From Pseudoalteromonas sp. Z1A8 (GTDB lineage: Bacteria; Pseudomonadota; Gammaproteobacteria; Enterobacterales; Alteromonadaceae): a stretch of DNA of 64,000 nt. The position numbers and the translations under genes were made by a program. Positions 34,929 through 44,721 of this stretch are shown here, in pieces (the stretch's first letter is position 1; each line of letters starts with the position of its first letter). The notes under the pieces are model-generated. The model saw nothing but the letters and a program-made list of their open reading frames with translations, had not been told where the DNA came from and ran no database searches. The stretch spans positions 1-64,000 of the forward strand of contig NZ_WTLB01000014.1 in assembly GCF_011378855.1 (NCBI RefSeq). Reading direction: 5' to 3'.

Positions 34929-37202
34929 TTAAAAATTAACTCCTTTAGCTAAAAAGGCTTCAAAGTCTTTGGCGGGTATTGGCTTACTCAGTAAATAGCC
35001 TTGTATTTGATCGCATTCATAGTCGCTTAACTGCTGTAGTTGCTCAACTTCCTCTACGCCTTCGGCAATAATATCGAGCCCTAAGTTTTTAGCTAATTGG
35101 CAAATACTTAATACTAATGCTTGGTCACGGGTGTCGGTTACCATATTGCGTATAAAAGACTGATCAATTTTTAATTTATTCACCGGAAAACGCTGCAAAT
35201 AACCCAGTGATGAATACCCAGTACCAAAATCGTCAATCGATAAGCTAATACCTAATTCGCTTAATTCACGTAGTACGCTAATACCAAATTCTTCATCGTC
35301 CATAATAGCGGTTTCAGTTATTTCAAGCTCAATTAACTCAGCCGGCACAGCAAAGTGCGCTAGGCGGTCTTTAATACTTTGCACAAAATACTGCTGAGTA
35401 AATTGCCTAGCCGATATGTTTATTGCTAAACGTATATTTAAGTTTTGTTGATGCCATTTTTTAGCTTGCTCAAACGCAGTATCGAGTATCCACTCCCCTA
35501 GCGGTAGTATAAAACCGCTATGCTCTGCAATAGGAATAAACTGCGCAGGAGATATAAATTCACCATTATCAAACCAGCGAATTAAACACTCACAGCTGTC
35601 TATTTGTTGTGTCTTTATTTGCATTTTAGGCTGAAAGTAAAGCTCAAATTGCTGCTTTTCGATTGCTGTTTCAAGGCGTCTGGCAATATATATTTTACGT
35701 GCATGCTTAGCACCGCTTTCACTATCAAAATGAGCAAATGGTACATTACGCTTTACAGCCTCTTCTAGCGCTATATTTGCATGCAGTAGTAGCTCATTAT
35801 AATTATTACTGGTAGGAAAGCGCGTTACACCACAATTAAAACCCATGCGCATTTCGCCAAAAGGGGTTGATATAGCTTGGCTTAAACGACTTTGAACTCC
35901 GCTGAGTAAATCATCTATAGTGATTGAACAGTCTTGCGCGGTATAAACAACCACAAAGTTGGCATCTGCAATATGGTAAATAGTCAGCTTATTTGTACTA
36001 TTTAAACGCTTAGAGAAATCACGCGCACTTTTAGATAAATGCTTAGCAAATGCATTTATACACTCGTTTGCACCGGTTAACCCATATTGCTCTAATAGTA
36101 ATTTAAAGTGATTTACATCAATCAGCATTAAGCTGAAAGGTTGCTCTAAAGTAATAAGCTCATTGGTGTAGCTTTCTAAGCTCGCTTGATTAGGTACTTT
36201 TGAATACGGATGATGAAATGCTAAATACTCAAGTGAACGTTCGGCTTCGAACTGCTCAGTTACATCACGTATGTGCACATCAAAGGCATCTATTTCTTGT
36301 AGCCAATGTATTTGATAGGTGAGGTAATGGTTGTCCAACTGAGTATAAAAGCGCTTTACAAAGCTCGATGTTTGCTTAGCCTCAAGTAGTTGTTGCTCTA
36401 TATTACGGCTCAATAATGCAATGGGTGTGCTGTTTTTATCTGCTACATACTCTTTATGCATCGCGATAGCCGCAGGGTTGCAATAATTGAGCTTTAAGTC
36501 TGCGCTTAAACTAACAATGGGGTTTGGATTGCGCGTAGGAAATAGCGCTAAACGCTCATTATGGGCGCTGAGTTTAATAAACTTTGATGCGTATCTGCCT
36601 GTATATATACTTACAAATATTAAAAATAATGAAAATACAATGACCACTTGTACTGTAGTTTGTAAGTCAGTTTCGGTTTCAAGGTAACCTTCTTTAACGC
36701 CTAACGATATTTGCGATTCAACTACTTTTAATATGTGGACCAATTTAACCTGTAATGCTGTTAACTGCTCCAACTGCTGCCTTGCTAAATCCCAAGCAAC
36801 ACTGGGCCCCGATAAATTATTATGTAACTCTAAAGCAAGGCTCAATCCACCTTTTAGTGGCTCAGCTAACTTTTGCTGTAGCTGCGCTTCTTTATTGTTT
36901 GCATCAATGGCGTTGAGCAGTAATAGCAGCTCGGCATGATTATTTAAAAAGTGAGTTAGGTATAACTGCTGATCGTTCGTTGCGTAATATTCATAAAGTA
37001 ATCGTTCTTGCTTAACAATAAGTGTTTCTACAAATCGAATATCGCGAAGCGAAGGGATTTGCTGCTCCATAAGCTTAGATGAGGTATTTTTTATTGAATT
37101 CGCCTGTAAGTAAACAATGGCAGATACCACAATACCTACGATTACTACCCCAAGGTAAAATTGACGCGCTTTACTGGCAAACTTATTATTGAAGATTTTC
37201 AT
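34929..37202 (-). CDS. Membrane GGDEF/EAL protein, probable c-di-GMP phosphodiesterase
   Basis: 757 residues: a membrane helix at about 15-33, a periplasmic helical sensor region to about 180, a second helix at 183-203, a PAS-like region (about 215-325), a degenerate GGDEF domain (about 330-485) and an EAL domain (about 515-750). The GGDEF motif reads IADANF, so cyclase activity is unlikely. The EAL motif is ECLIRW (538), and catalytic features NISARQF, ELEITETA, DDFGTGYSS (657) and AEGVEE remain. It is therefore probably a phosphodiesterase. No clear ribosome site precedes the ATG. Confidence 0.88.
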   Translation of the reverse strand: MKIFNNKFASKARQFYLGVVIVGIVVSAIVYLQANSIKNTSSKLMEQQIPSLRDIRFVETLIVKQERLLYEYYATNDQQLYLTHFLNNHAELLLLLNAIDANNKEAQLQQKLAEPLKGGLSLALELHNNLSGPSVAWDLARQQLEQLTALQVKLVHILKVVESQISLGVKEGYLETETDLQTTVQVVIVFSLFLIFVSIYTGRYASKFIKLSAHNERLALFPTRNPNPIVSLSADLKLNYCNPAAIAMHKEYVADKNSTPIALLSRNIEQQLLEAKQTSSFVKRFYTQLDNHYLTYQIHWLQEIDAFDVHIRDVTEQFEAERSLEYLAFHHPYSKVPNQASLESYTNELITLEQPFSLMLIDVNHFKLLLEQYGLTGANECINAFAKHLSKSARDFSKRLNSTNKLTIYHIADANFVVVYTAQDCSITIDDLLSGVQSRLSQAISTPFGEMRMGFNCGVTRFPTSNNYNELLLHANIALEEAVKRNVPFAHFDSESGAKHARKIYIARRLETAIEKQQFELYFQPKMQIKTQQIDSCECLIRWFDNGEFISPAQFIPIAEHSGFILPLGEWILDTAFEQAKKWHQQNLNIRLAINISARQFTQQYFVQSIKDRLAHFAVPAELIELEITETAIMDDEEFGISVLRELSELGISLSIDDFGTGYSSLGYLQRFPVNKLKIDQSFIRNMVTDTRDQALVLSICQLAKNLGLDIIAEGVEEVEQLQQLSDYECDQIQGYLLSKPIPAKDFEAFLAKGVNF

Positions 37203-37652
37203 GTCAATTTTGCAACGACCTCATAATTATTAACAACAAATATAAAAACGTAATTATATACAATTAAAGTGGATACTGTTGTTTATATTTTGCTATATAA
37301 AAGGATCGATTTTGAAGGGGGTTTGTAAATAAAAAGTGTGATAAAAATAGTGACTAATTAAACGATCAGTCTTGTTATTTAATTATTATACGCTTATCCA
37401 ATATTCTTTATTACTTGGCCACTTGTTAAATTGATATGTACTTTAGCTGCATCGACAAACGTAAAGCCTTGTTAAGCGGCTACAAATTCTTCAGCACCAC
37501 CAAAACCATGAACACTCATTGCTTTTATGAGCGTTACCCCTACTAGCCGTTTATAAATAATCTATAATGAGGTTTTATTGTAGCTTTGCCTTTAATAAAT
37601 GATAATAAGGCTAAATACACAGTCAGTTTCAACATAATACTGGGAATAAAGT
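37203..37652. other. Gene-free stretch between the GGDEF/EAL and LysR genes
   Basis: 450 bases. About 130 bases near its middle are a decayed medium-chain dehydrogenase relic (separate entry). The part next to the GGDEF/EAL gene is AT-rich and shows nothing I can name. The last 120 bases should hold the LysR promoter, but no strong box is evident. Confidence 0.6.
37394..37528 (-). pseudogene. Relic of a medium-chain (quinone oxidoreductase-like) dehydrogenase with the middle deleted
   Basis: On the minus strand one frame reads IKAMSVHGFGGAEEFVAA, stop, then QGFTFVDAAKVHINLTSGQV and IKNIG, stop. The first part looks like the N-terminus of a zinc-less MDR/quinone oxidoreductase (usually MKA...FGGPE). 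The second looks like its C-terminal helix and strand (usually AxAHxxLxSGxVxGKIVL). About 280-300 residues between are missing, and the presumed first ATG is ATA. It lies divergently to the LysR gene, a common arrangement for a regulator and its target. Confidence 0.6.
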
Positions 37653-38564
37653 ATGAATAACGACCACCTGGCTTTGTTTGTACGCATTGCTAATACATAT
37701 AATATAAGCCTTGCAGGAAGAGAGCTTGATTTATCACCAGCAGTCGCTAGTGCATATATTAGTAAGCTTGAGGAAAACTTAGGAGTACGCCTTATTCATC
37801 GTACTACACGTAAGGTGTCGCTGACCGAAGAAGGTGAGGCATTTTTACCTCATGCACAAGAAGTGTTAGCAACGCTTGAAACTGCCCGTGCGTCTGTAGG
37901 TGCAGGAAGTTTAGTACCACAAGGTACATTACGTATCACGGCTCCTGCTTCATTTGGACGCATGCATATAGTTCCTGCATTAAAAAGCTTTATGCAAGAA
38001 TACCCAGGATTGACTATCGATTGTCGCTTTAGCGATACCATTGTTGATTTAGTAGAAGGCGGTTTTGATATTGCAATTCGCGATGCGGCACTTAAAGATT
38101 CAAATCTAATTGCTCGTAAACTGGCATCAGATAACCGTATTGTATGCGCATCACCTGAATACATAGCTAAAAACGGCTTGCCTAAAACGCCACAAGACTT
38201 AGTTAATCATCAAACGATTAACTTAGCCAGTGTAGAAAGTTGGGCTTTTAAATCAGGTAAAGACACTCTTAATATTAAAACCAAAGGCGCACTTCGTTTT
38301 GATAACGGCGAAGCGGTTCGTGATGCATGTGTACAAGGGTTAGGTATTACTATTAGTTCTAATTGGTGTAGCTATAAATGTTTAGAGGATGGCAGCCTAA
38401 TAGAAGTGTTAAAAGACTTCCCGCTGGTAGCTAATGCCGATATTTGGGCTGTATATCCAAGCAATAGATTATTAGCTCCTAAGGTGCGTGCGTTTATCGA
38501 TCATTTTATTGCTTACTTTGGTGAAGTCCCTTATTGGGAAAAAGCAGCAACTGCTAAAAAGTAA
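37653..38564 (+). CDS. LysR-family transcriptional regulator
   Basis: DNA-binding regulator of 303 residues. The winged HTH is at about 1-60 (DLSPAVASAYISKLEENLGVRLIHRTTRKVSLTEEG). A type-2 periplasmic-binding-like effector domain follows from about 90. The C-terminal half resembles the large CrgA/DmlR group, typically regulators of nearby oxidoreductases. Its natural divergent neighbour seems to be the dehydrogenase relic just upstream, so its original target may be lost. Effector unknown. Confidence 0.9.
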   Translation: MNNDHLALFVRIANTYNISLAGRELDLSPAVASAYISKLEENLGVRLIHRTTRKVSLTEEGEAFLPHAQEVLATLETARASVGAGSLVPQGTLRITAPASFGRMHIVPALKSFMQEYPGLTIDCRFSDTIVDLVEGGFDIAIRDAALKDSNLIARKLASDNRIVCASPEYIAKNGLPKTPQDLVNHQTINLASVESWAFKSGKDTLNIKTKGALRFDNGEAVRDACVQGLGITISSNWCSYKCLEDGSLIEVLKDFPLVANADIWAVYPSNRLLAPKVRAFIDHFIAYFGEVPYWEKAATAKK

Positions 38565-38692
38565 AAGCGGTTGTTTGCGCTATATCAAATTAAGTTGCCA
38601 ATGGTTGATTTATGATTGTTTAAACCCCAGTGTATTATATGAAGGCAGTAATTCACTTAAACAACTCATTTATATCCTACTAAGGAGCAAAT

Positions 38693-38938
38693 ATGTTAGG
38701 CGAAGACCACTCACTCACAAATGACTTTCCAGAGTATTTAAATACCATTGCCAAGCTAAATGAAAGCGATACTGAGTTTGCAAAAAAAGCAGATAAGTAC
38801 GATAAGCTAGACAAAGAAATTAGAATGTTAGAACTTAAAGATGCGCCAATTAGCGACGAGCAAATGCATCTATTAAAACACGACCGATCAGAGTTAAAAG
38901 ATTGGCTGTATGAGCACTTACAACAAGCTACACAATAA
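38693..38938 (+). CDS. YdcH-family (DUF465) small protein
   Basis: 81 residues, predicted as two long helices forming a hairpin coiled coil (NDFPEYLNTIAKLNESDTEF, then DKYDKLDKEIRMLELKD and HLLKHDRSELKDWLYEHL). FPEY, the DKLDKEI block and the KxxRxxLKD spacing fit the YdcH/DUF465 family. An AAGGAGC ribosome site precedes the ATG. Function is unknown in the family. It is monocistronic and convergent with the next pair. Confidence 0.8.
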   Translation: MLGEDHSLTNDFPEYLNTIAKLNESDTEFAKKADKYDKLDKEIRMLELKDAPISDEQMHLLKHDRSELKDWLYEHLQQATQ

Positions 38939-38940
38939 GC

Positions 38941-38974
38941 AAAAAAAAGAGCTCACTGATGAGGTGAGCTCTTT
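38941..38974 (-). terminator. Terminator after the SDR/monooxygenase pair
   Basis: AAAGAGCTCAC/GTGAGCTCTTT forms an 11-bp stem with a 7-base loop, followed on the minus strand by a T8 tract. It lies between convergent genes and may also slow transcription from ydcH. Confidence 0.8.
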
Positions 38975-38996
38975 AGATCAACAATGGGTATTTTCT

Positions 38997-39353
38997 CTAA
39001 AACTTTACAAAGCCACCCACTGGTTTCATAAATACTGTGCTTGGGCCTGCAAAAGCTTGCGCAAACTCTTCTGATAATTGACTAAATACCGTTACTTTAT
39101 CCATATCAACTACGCTTAAAAATAATGGCCCACTTTTGGCCCAACCAGCAAGATGTGTTTTAGCTGCGTCTTCATTTTGGTAGCGCTCGTAAATGTGCAC
39201 ACTGCGTTTATCTTCACTTACTGTCCACTCATATATTAAAGTCCCAGCTTCACTTTTAGCTGAAGCAATTAGTTGTGCCATTACCAGTAAAAACTCGTCA
39301 TATTTACCTTCTTTAATTTGGCCTTGTACAGTCCACGCAACGTGATTTTTCAT
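38997..39353 (-). CDS. Antibiotic biosynthesis monooxygenase (ABM) domain protein
   Basis: 118 residues with an ABM/YgiN-like ferredoxin-fold domain (GQIKEGKYDEFLLVMAQLIASAKSEAGTLIYEW, then HIYERYQNEDAAKTHL) and a 30-residue C-terminal tail. Family members include quinol monooxygenases and cofactor-independent oxygenases, often dimeric. Its ATG overlaps the SDR stop (TAATG), so the two products are made together and probably act in one pathway, perhaps quinone or carbonyl detoxification. Substrate unknown. Confidence 0.75.
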   Translation of the reverse strand: MKNHVAWTVQGQIKEGKYDEFLLVMAQLIASAKSEAGTLIYEWTVSEDKRSVHIYERYQNEDAAKTHLAGWAKSGPLFLSVVDMDKVTVFSQLSEEFAQAFAGPSTVFMKPVGGFVKF

Positions 39354-40183
39354 TATGCTTTACCTAATTTAAGTTGCGTTAAAATACTGTTTAACGTGTC
39401 TACTAGCTGTTGGTTTTTAACATTATTAAGTGCATCAACATGAGGAGGCGCAAAGCGTCCTGTATCGTTATCAAAATACAGACCTGCGGCATCTTTAAAT
39501 TCATCGCTAAGCGCTGCGCGACAAAAAATATCTGCGCCAATTTTTAAATCGCCGCCATCTATACCGTAAGCGTCTTTTACCATTTTACTACCCAGTAATG
39601 ATTTAGGATTTACCGATACAACTAATGGCCCAGTATCTTTAAGCTCCAGCCCTAAATGACGCGACCACATAGTAATAGCCAATTTACTTTGTGCATAAGC
39701 CGCACTATCTGAAAGTTCAGTGTTACCTACTAGCGCGTCTAGCTTAACGCTTGATTGCGCAGCTGATGACACATTAACCACTCGAGAATCACGGCCAAGA
39801 ACAGGTAATAATAGTTTTGTAAGAAGATAAGGTGCAATCGTGTTTACAACAAAGCGAGCATCAATACCATCAACCGTTGTAATATCAGCTAATTGATAAA
39901 CGCCTGCATTATTAATCAGTACGTCGAGCTGCTTATTATTTTCGGCCAAGTCGGCTAATACTATTTGTGCCAATACCTGTACTTGGCTCATATCGCTTAA
40001 GTCAGCAATATAGGTATGTGTACTCGCACTTGGGTATTGCTCGGTTAAAGCTATTTGTAGCGCACTGAGTTTTGCTTGGCTGCGGCCATGCAATAATACA
40101 GTGTGACCTTGTGCTAATAACATTTTGGCGGTTTCAAGCCCAATGCCATCGGTAGCACCGGTAAGTAAAATTGTTTTGTTCAT
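39353..40183 (-). CDS. Short-chain dehydrogenase/reductase
   Basis: NAD(P)-dependent oxidoreductase, 276 residues. Cofactor motif TGATDGIG at 8-15, NNAG near 90, catalytic Ser in VVNVSSAAQ and YAQSK (Tyr-x3-Lys). The extended C-terminus and LLHGRSQAKLSAL text place it among retinol-dehydrogenase/WWOX-like SDRs, usually NADP-dependent. It is co-transcribed with the ABM gene (stop and start share a base). Substrate not predictable. Confidence 0.85.
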   Translation of the reverse strand: MNKTILLTGATDGIGLETAKMLLAQGHTVLLHGRSQAKLSALQIALTEQYPSASTHTYIADLSDMSQVQVLAQIVLADLAENNKQLDVLINNAGVYQLADITTVDGIDARFVVNTIAPYLLTKLLLPVLGRDSRVVNVSSAAQSSVKLDALVGNTELSDSAAYAQSKLAITMWSRHLGLELKDTGPLVVSVNPKSLLGSKMVKDAYGIDGGDLKIGADIFCRAALSDEFKDAAGLYFDNDTGRFAPPHVDALNNVKNQQLVDTLNSILTQLKLGKA

Positions 40184-40389
40184 GTTGATCTCCCCTTACT
40201 TTATTTTCGCTATGTTAGCACCCCAACTTACTGCTGATAATTAGGCCAATAGTTGAATCAGTTTATAGAATTAATTGATAAAGCTAAGCCTATGTTAGTT
40301 AATGTAAAAATATTACTTTAAAAGGCAGATGAGTATTTAAGCTGAATGTTTTTTATGCTTTTATTTGAATTACCCAACAATCATAACTA

Positions 40390-40431
40390 TTGTTTTTAAA
40401 CCACCTTAATAGTAGTATTTATCATATAAAT
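40390..40431 (+). promoter_or_regulatory. Candidate galE promoter with operator-like dyad
   Basis: TTGTTT (40390-40395), 17 bases, TAGTAT (40413-40418), then a palindrome ATTTAT-CAT-ATAAAT (40417-40431) overlapping the expected start region, 20 bases before the galE ATG. The dyad would suit a repressor. No regulator of the gal genes is encoded next to them. Confidence 0.45.
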
Positions 40432-40450
40432 ACACTTTTCGAGAAAACAC

Positions 40451-41464
40451 ATGAAAGTTTTAGTTACTGGCGGCATGGGTTACATAGGTAGCCACACATG
40501 TATTGCATTGCATGAAGCGGGCATTACACCTGTTATTTACGATAATTTGTCTAATGCTAGCCCTCGTGTACTTGACCAACTCGAAAAGATTACTGGTACT
40601 CGATTTGAGTTTATCTTGGGTGATATTCAAGACGAACAACAATTTAAGCTTGCTCTAAAACATACTCAAGCTAAGGCTGTATTTCACTTTGCTGCTTTAA
40701 AAGCCGTTGGCGAATCAACTGAGCAACCACTGCGTTATTATCAAAATAATGTGTCGGGTACATTAAGTATGTTACAAAGCATGCAAGAAGCCGATGTTAA
40801 CCACATTATATTTAGCTCATCAGCTACTGTGTATGGCGAGCCAGATTACCTCCCTATTGATGAAAAGCACCCTATACGCGCTACTAATCCATATGGTTGG
40901 ACTAAAGTCATGGTTGAACAAGCCATGCAAGACGTATGTAATGCCAACAGTCAATTTATGGGGATTGCGCTTCGTTACTTTAACCCAGTAGGTGCGCACC
41001 CAAGTGGTTTATTAGGTGAAAGCCCTAATGGTATTCCTAATAACTTAATGCCATTTATTGCTCAAACGGCGGTAGGTAAACGCGACGTGGTTAATATTTT
41101 TGGTGACGACTATGACACTGAAGATGGCACGGGCGTACGTGACTATATTCACGTTTTAGATTTAGCTAAAGGCCATGTAGCGGCATTTATGCAGCATAAA
41201 ACAGATACCGCCTTCCATGCTTACAACCTAGGCACAGGGCAAGGTTATTCTGTGCTTGATATGATCAAAGCATTTAGCGCATCAGCCAATAAAGATATTC
41301 CTTATCAAATTGCACCGCGCCGAGCAGGTGATATTGCCTGTAACTACGCCGATGCCACAAAAGCGCAAAACACACTTAACTGGCACGCAGAACTAACACT
41401 TAGCGACATGACAAATGACACATGGCGCTGGCAAACTAATTACCCAAGTGGGTTGGAGAGTTAA
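40451..41464 (+). CDS. galE: UDP-glucose 4-epimerase
   Basis: Interconverts UDP-galactose and UDP-glucose using tightly bound NAD in the Leloir pathway. It is 337 residues, an extended [16 protein letters not shown] near 5-17, the catalytic Ser/Thr block [10 protein letters not shown] near 121 and the Tyr-x3-Lys in NPYGWTK near 146-152. It is the first gene of galE-galT-galK; galT begins 1 base after the stop. Confidence 0.97.
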   Translation: MKVLVTGGMGYIGSHTCIALHEAGITPVIYDNLSNASPRVLDQLEKITGTRFEFILGDIQDEQQFKLALKHTQAKAVFHFAALKAVGESTEQPLRYYQNNVSGTLSMLQSMQEADVNHIIFSSSATVYGEPDYLPIDEKHPIRATNPYGWTKVMVEQAMQDVCNANSQFMGIALRYFNPVGAHPSGLLGESPNGIPNNLMPFIAQTAVGKRDVVNIFGDDYDTEDGTGVRDYIHVLDLAKGHVAAFMQHKTDTAFHAYNLGTGQGYSVLDMIKAFSASANKDIPYQIAPRRAGDIACNYADATKAQNTLNWHAELTLSDMTNDTWRWQTNYPSGLES

Positions 41465-41465
41465 T

Positions 41466-42530
41466 ATGGCTTTATTAGAAAGTACTCACAGACGTAAAAA
41501 TCCGCTAACGGGTCGTTGGGTATTAGTGTCACCACATCGTAATAACCGCCCATGGTTAGGCGCAACAGAAGCCGTTAACGAAAACGTATTACCAAAACAT
41601 GATGACAGCTGCCCACTTTGCCCAAGTAATACCCGTGCAAATGGCGACAGTAACCCTGATTACAAATACACACACGTATTTAGAAATGACTTTGGCGCAT
41701 TAACGCCTAATGCCAGCAAGCAATTACAAAGCTTAGAGTCAGACAGCGATTTATTTATTGCCGACGAAGCCAGTGGCGAATGCCGCGTAATTTGTTTTTC
41801 TCCAGAGCATAATAAAACACTACCAGAGCTTAGCCAAAACGCATTGCACGAAGTAGTAAAAACCTGGAAACAAAATTACACAGAGCTTGCACAGCAGTAC
41901 GAATGCGTACAAGTTTTTGAAAATAAAGGCGAGATCATGGGTTGTTCGCAACCTCATCCTCACGGCCAAGTATGGGCTCACTCGCATTTATCAACCGAAA
42001 TTGAAGCCGAAGATAACCAGCAGCTTGCCTATTATAAAAAGCATGGCACAGCCATGCTTGCCGATTACGCGCAAAAAGAGCAAGCAGATCAAACACGTGT
42101 TGTATTTGAAAACGAACATTGGCTTGTTGTTGTGCCATTTTGGGCAGCATGGCCGTTTGAAACAATGCTAGTAACTAAAGATAACATTCAAAATTTTAGC
42201 CAGCTAAACGATGCGCAAACCGACTCTTTGGCTCAGGCACTTAAAGTATTAACCACTAAGTACGACAACGTATTTAATTGCAGCTTCCCGTATTCTATGG
42301 GATGGCACAATGCACCGGCTAATCGAGGCTCAGATGAGCAACATTGGCGCTTGCACGCCCATTTTTATCCGCCGCTACTTCGCTCAGCTACCGTGAAAAA
42401 ACACATGGTTGGCTACGAAATGCTAGGCGAAAGCCAGCGCGATTTAAGCGCAGAAACCGCCGCTTCTATTTTACAAGCAGCCAGTACCACACACTATAAA
42501 GATACAGCAGGACACACAGATGAAGCTTAA
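41466..42530 (+). CDS. galT: Galactose-1-phosphate uridylyltransferase
   Basis: Exchanges UMP between UDP-glucose and galactose-1-phosphate. I chose the ATG at 41466 ([16 protein letters not shown]), 1 base after the galE stop, with GGAG 8 bases upstream; an in-frame start inside galE is not supported. The product is 354 residues. The zinc-type CPLCP motif is near 50-55, and the uridylylated His is in the HPHPHG-like [10 protein letters not shown] block near 165. [11 protein letters not shown] closes the fold. Its end overlaps galK by 11 bases. Confidence 0.97.
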   Translation: MALLESTHRRKNPLTGRWVLVSPHRNNRPWLGATEAVNENVLPKHDDSCPLCPSNTRANGDSNPDYKYTHVFRNDFGALTPNASKQLQSLESDSDLFIADEASGECRVICFSPEHNKTLPELSQNALHEVVKTWKQNYTELAQQYECVQVFENKGEIMGCSQPHPHGQVWAHSHLSTEIEAEDNQQLAYYKKHGTAMLADYAQKEQADQTRVVFENEHWLVVVPFWAAWPFETMLVTKDNIQNFSQLNDAQTDSLAQALKVLTTKYDNVFNCSFPYSMGWHNAPANRGSDEQHWRLHAHFYPPLLRSATVKKHMVGYEMLGESQRDLSAETAASILQAASTTHYKDTAGHTDEA

Positions 42531-43668
42531 CGAATTCCAACAACAATTTTTGTCACTGTATGACGTGCCTGCTCAAGGTATTGCAGCCGCTCCAGGGCGT
42601 GTAAACCTAATTGGCGAATTTACCGACTACAACGACGGTTTTGTTTTACCGTGCTCGTTAGAGTTTCGGACCCAAATAATGTTTAAGGAGCGCGACGATA
42701 ACATTATCACTGTGCATTCTTTAAATTACCCAGGCGAAAAAGACAGCTTTAGTGTTGATGAAGCAATCACTGAAGGCCAATCGCAATGGGGTAACTATAT
42801 TCGTGCCGTGTCATTTGTATTAAAGCGTGCGGGCCATACTTTACGCGGCGCCGATTTACTTATCGACAGTAACTTACCGCAAGGCAGTGGCTTGTCGTCA
42901 TCGGCAGCACTAGAAGTTGCTGTTGGCGGTATGTTTAACCATATTGCACAGCTTGGTTTAAGCGAAGAAAAAATTGCACTGCTAGGCCAAGAAGCCGAAA
43001 ACGACTTTATGCATTGCCAATGCGGCATTATGGATCAGCTTATTTCAGCTAAAGGCGAAAACGGTCATGCGCTATTAATCGACTGTGAAAACCTCGCAAC
43101 TAAATCAGTAAAAGTACCGGATGATTTAAATATTGTTATTGTTAACTCTAACTACCCACGTAAATTGGTAGATAGCGAATACAACCAGCGCCGTATTGAT
43201 TGCGAACAAGCAGCTGTAAAAATGGGTGTAAAAACACTTCGCCAAGCAACCATGACTGGCCTGCAAGCAGTAAAAGCAACATTAAGCGAAAACGAATATA
43301 AACGTGCACACCACGTAATTAGCGAAAACGACCGTGTAATTGCAGCAACTACTGCACTACAAAATAATGATATGGATACACTTCGCACGCTAATGGCTGC
43401 ATCGCACCAATCACTTAAACACGACTTTGAAGTAACCGTACCTGCAACCGATGGCCTAGTAGAAATTTGTAAAGAAGCGATGGGCGATCGCGGTGCAGTT
43501 CGTATGACGGGTGGCGGCTTTGGTGGTGCTATTGTATGTTTATGTCGTGATGCAGAAGTGCCACTAATTAAAGCAGCGGTTGAGCAGCATTACTTTGAAC
43601 GCTTTAACTTAAATGCCGATATTTACGTATGTTCAGCGGGTTCAGGGTTACAAATTACGTCTTTTTAA
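42520..43668 (+). CDS. galK: Galactokinase
   Basis: Phosphorylates galactose to galactose-1-phosphate; GHMP kinase fold, 382 residues. The N-terminal galactokinase signature is [15 protein letters not shown], where the usual His after Glu33 is Phe34. The ATP motif [19 protein letters not shown] and the catalytic Asp in [12 protein letters not shown] are intact, as is [11 protein letters not shown]. It overlaps galT by 11 bases, a coupled arrangement. The Phe substitution is noted as a finding; the rest looks functional. Confidence 0.96.
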   Translation: MKLNEFQQQFLSLYDVPAQGIAAAPGRVNLIGEFTDYNDGFVLPCSLEFRTQIMFKERDDNIITVHSLNYPGEKDSFSVDEAITEGQSQWGNYIRAVSFVLKRAGHTLRGADLLIDSNLPQGSGLSSSAALEVAVGGMFNHIAQLGLSEEKIALLGQEAENDFMHCQCGIMDQLISAKGENGHALLIDCENLATKSVKVPDDLNIVIVNSNYPRKLVDSEYNQRRIDCEQAAVKMGVKTLRQATMTGLQAVKATLSENEYKRAHHVISENDRVIAATTALQNNDMDTLRTLMAASHQSLKHDFEVTVPATDGLVEICKEAMGDRGAVRMTGGGFGGAIVCLCRDAEVPLIKAAVEQHYFERFNLNADIYVCSAGSGLQITSF

Positions 43669-43687
43669 ATAAAGTTAAGGAATAAGC

Positions 43688-44692
43688 ATGGCAAAGGTTA
43701 ATTGGGGAATTATTGGGTGTGGCAATATTGCTCACACCTTTGCTAAGAGTATTGCGCATTGCGCTGATGCTCAACTTATTGGCGCAGCATCGACTAGCGA
43801 GCAGCGTGCAAAAGAGTTTGCCACACACTATTCAATTAAAGGTTATGAGAGCTATCAAGCTCTTATGCAATGCCCAAATATTGATGCCATTTATATAGCT
43901 AATACCCACGAGCAACATTTTAAAGCCATAGCGCAATGCTTAACACACAATAAGCACGTGCTAAGCGAAAAACCTATTACCGTTAATGCTCAGCAGTTGC
44001 AAAGCCTCACTGAGCTTGCCAAGCAACAAAACTGCTTTTTAATGGAAGGCGTTTGGATGCGTTTTTTACCGGCCATAGTAAAATTACAACAGCTCCTAAG
44101 TGAAGGTGTTATTGGTAATGTGCACAGTGTTAATGCCAACTTTAGTTTACCTGGCAGCTTTGCCGACACTCACCGCTTAATGAACCCTGCAACAGCAGGT
44201 GGCGCCCTGCTCGATTTAGGTATTTATCCTATTTCGATTGCCGATGTGGTATTTAATAAAGCCCCAGAACACATCAAATCCTTTGTACACAAAAGCACAA
44301 CCGGTGTTGATGAGCGAAGCACTGCTATAGTTGATTACGGTAACGGGCAATTTGCATCACTTACCAGCGCACTTCAGCAAAACGGCCCAACAGAAGCATG
44401 TATTAATGGTGAGCTTGGCTATATGCGTATTCCTGAATTTGTAGGCGCGCAATCTATAGAACTGCATATAAATGGCCAAGATCCGCAACACTTTGAATAC
44501 GACTTTAGTGACGATGAAAACTTTAAGTTTGAAATTGCACATGTCACGCAGTGTATATTACAAAAACAAACCCAAAGCAGCGTATTACCACTGGGTACTA
44601 GCTTACGGGTTATGAACATAATGGATACCTTGCGAACACAATGGCAGCTGCAATATAGCAATGCCGTCGAGTCGGCTGAACTGACTAATTAA
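43688..44692 (+). CDS. Gfo/Idh/MocA-family oxidoreductase
   Basis: 334 residues. The N-terminal Rossmann domain starts WGIIGCGNIAHTFAKSI, the EKPITVN motif (cofactor and catalytic Lys) is near 96-102, and the C-terminal alpha/beta substrate domain follows. It is closest to the dihydrodiol/xylose-dehydrogenase-like branch (LMEGVWMRFLPAI, GGALLDLGIYPI). It begins 19 bases after galK with an AAGGAAT ribosome site, so it is probably part of the gal operon and may act on galactose or a related sugar. Substrate is inferred from context only. Confidence 0.85.
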   Translation: MAKVNWGIIGCGNIAHTFAKSIAHCADAQLIGAASTSEQRAKEFATHYSIKGYESYQALMQCPNIDAIYIANTHEQHFKAIAQCLTHNKHVLSEKPITVNAQQLQSLTELAKQQNCFLMEGVWMRFLPAIVKLQQLLSEGVIGNVHSVNANFSLPGSFADTHRLMNPATAGGALLDLGIYPISIADVVFNKAPEHIKSFVHKSTTGVDERSTAIVDYGNGQFASLTSALQQNGPTEACINGELGYMRIPEFVGAQSIELHINGQDPQHFEYDFSDDENFKFEIAHVTQCILQKQTQSSVLPLGTSLRVMNIMDTLRTQWQLQYSNAVESAELTN

Positions 44693-44721
44693 AAGATAAA
44701 AATACACAACAAGGACACACA

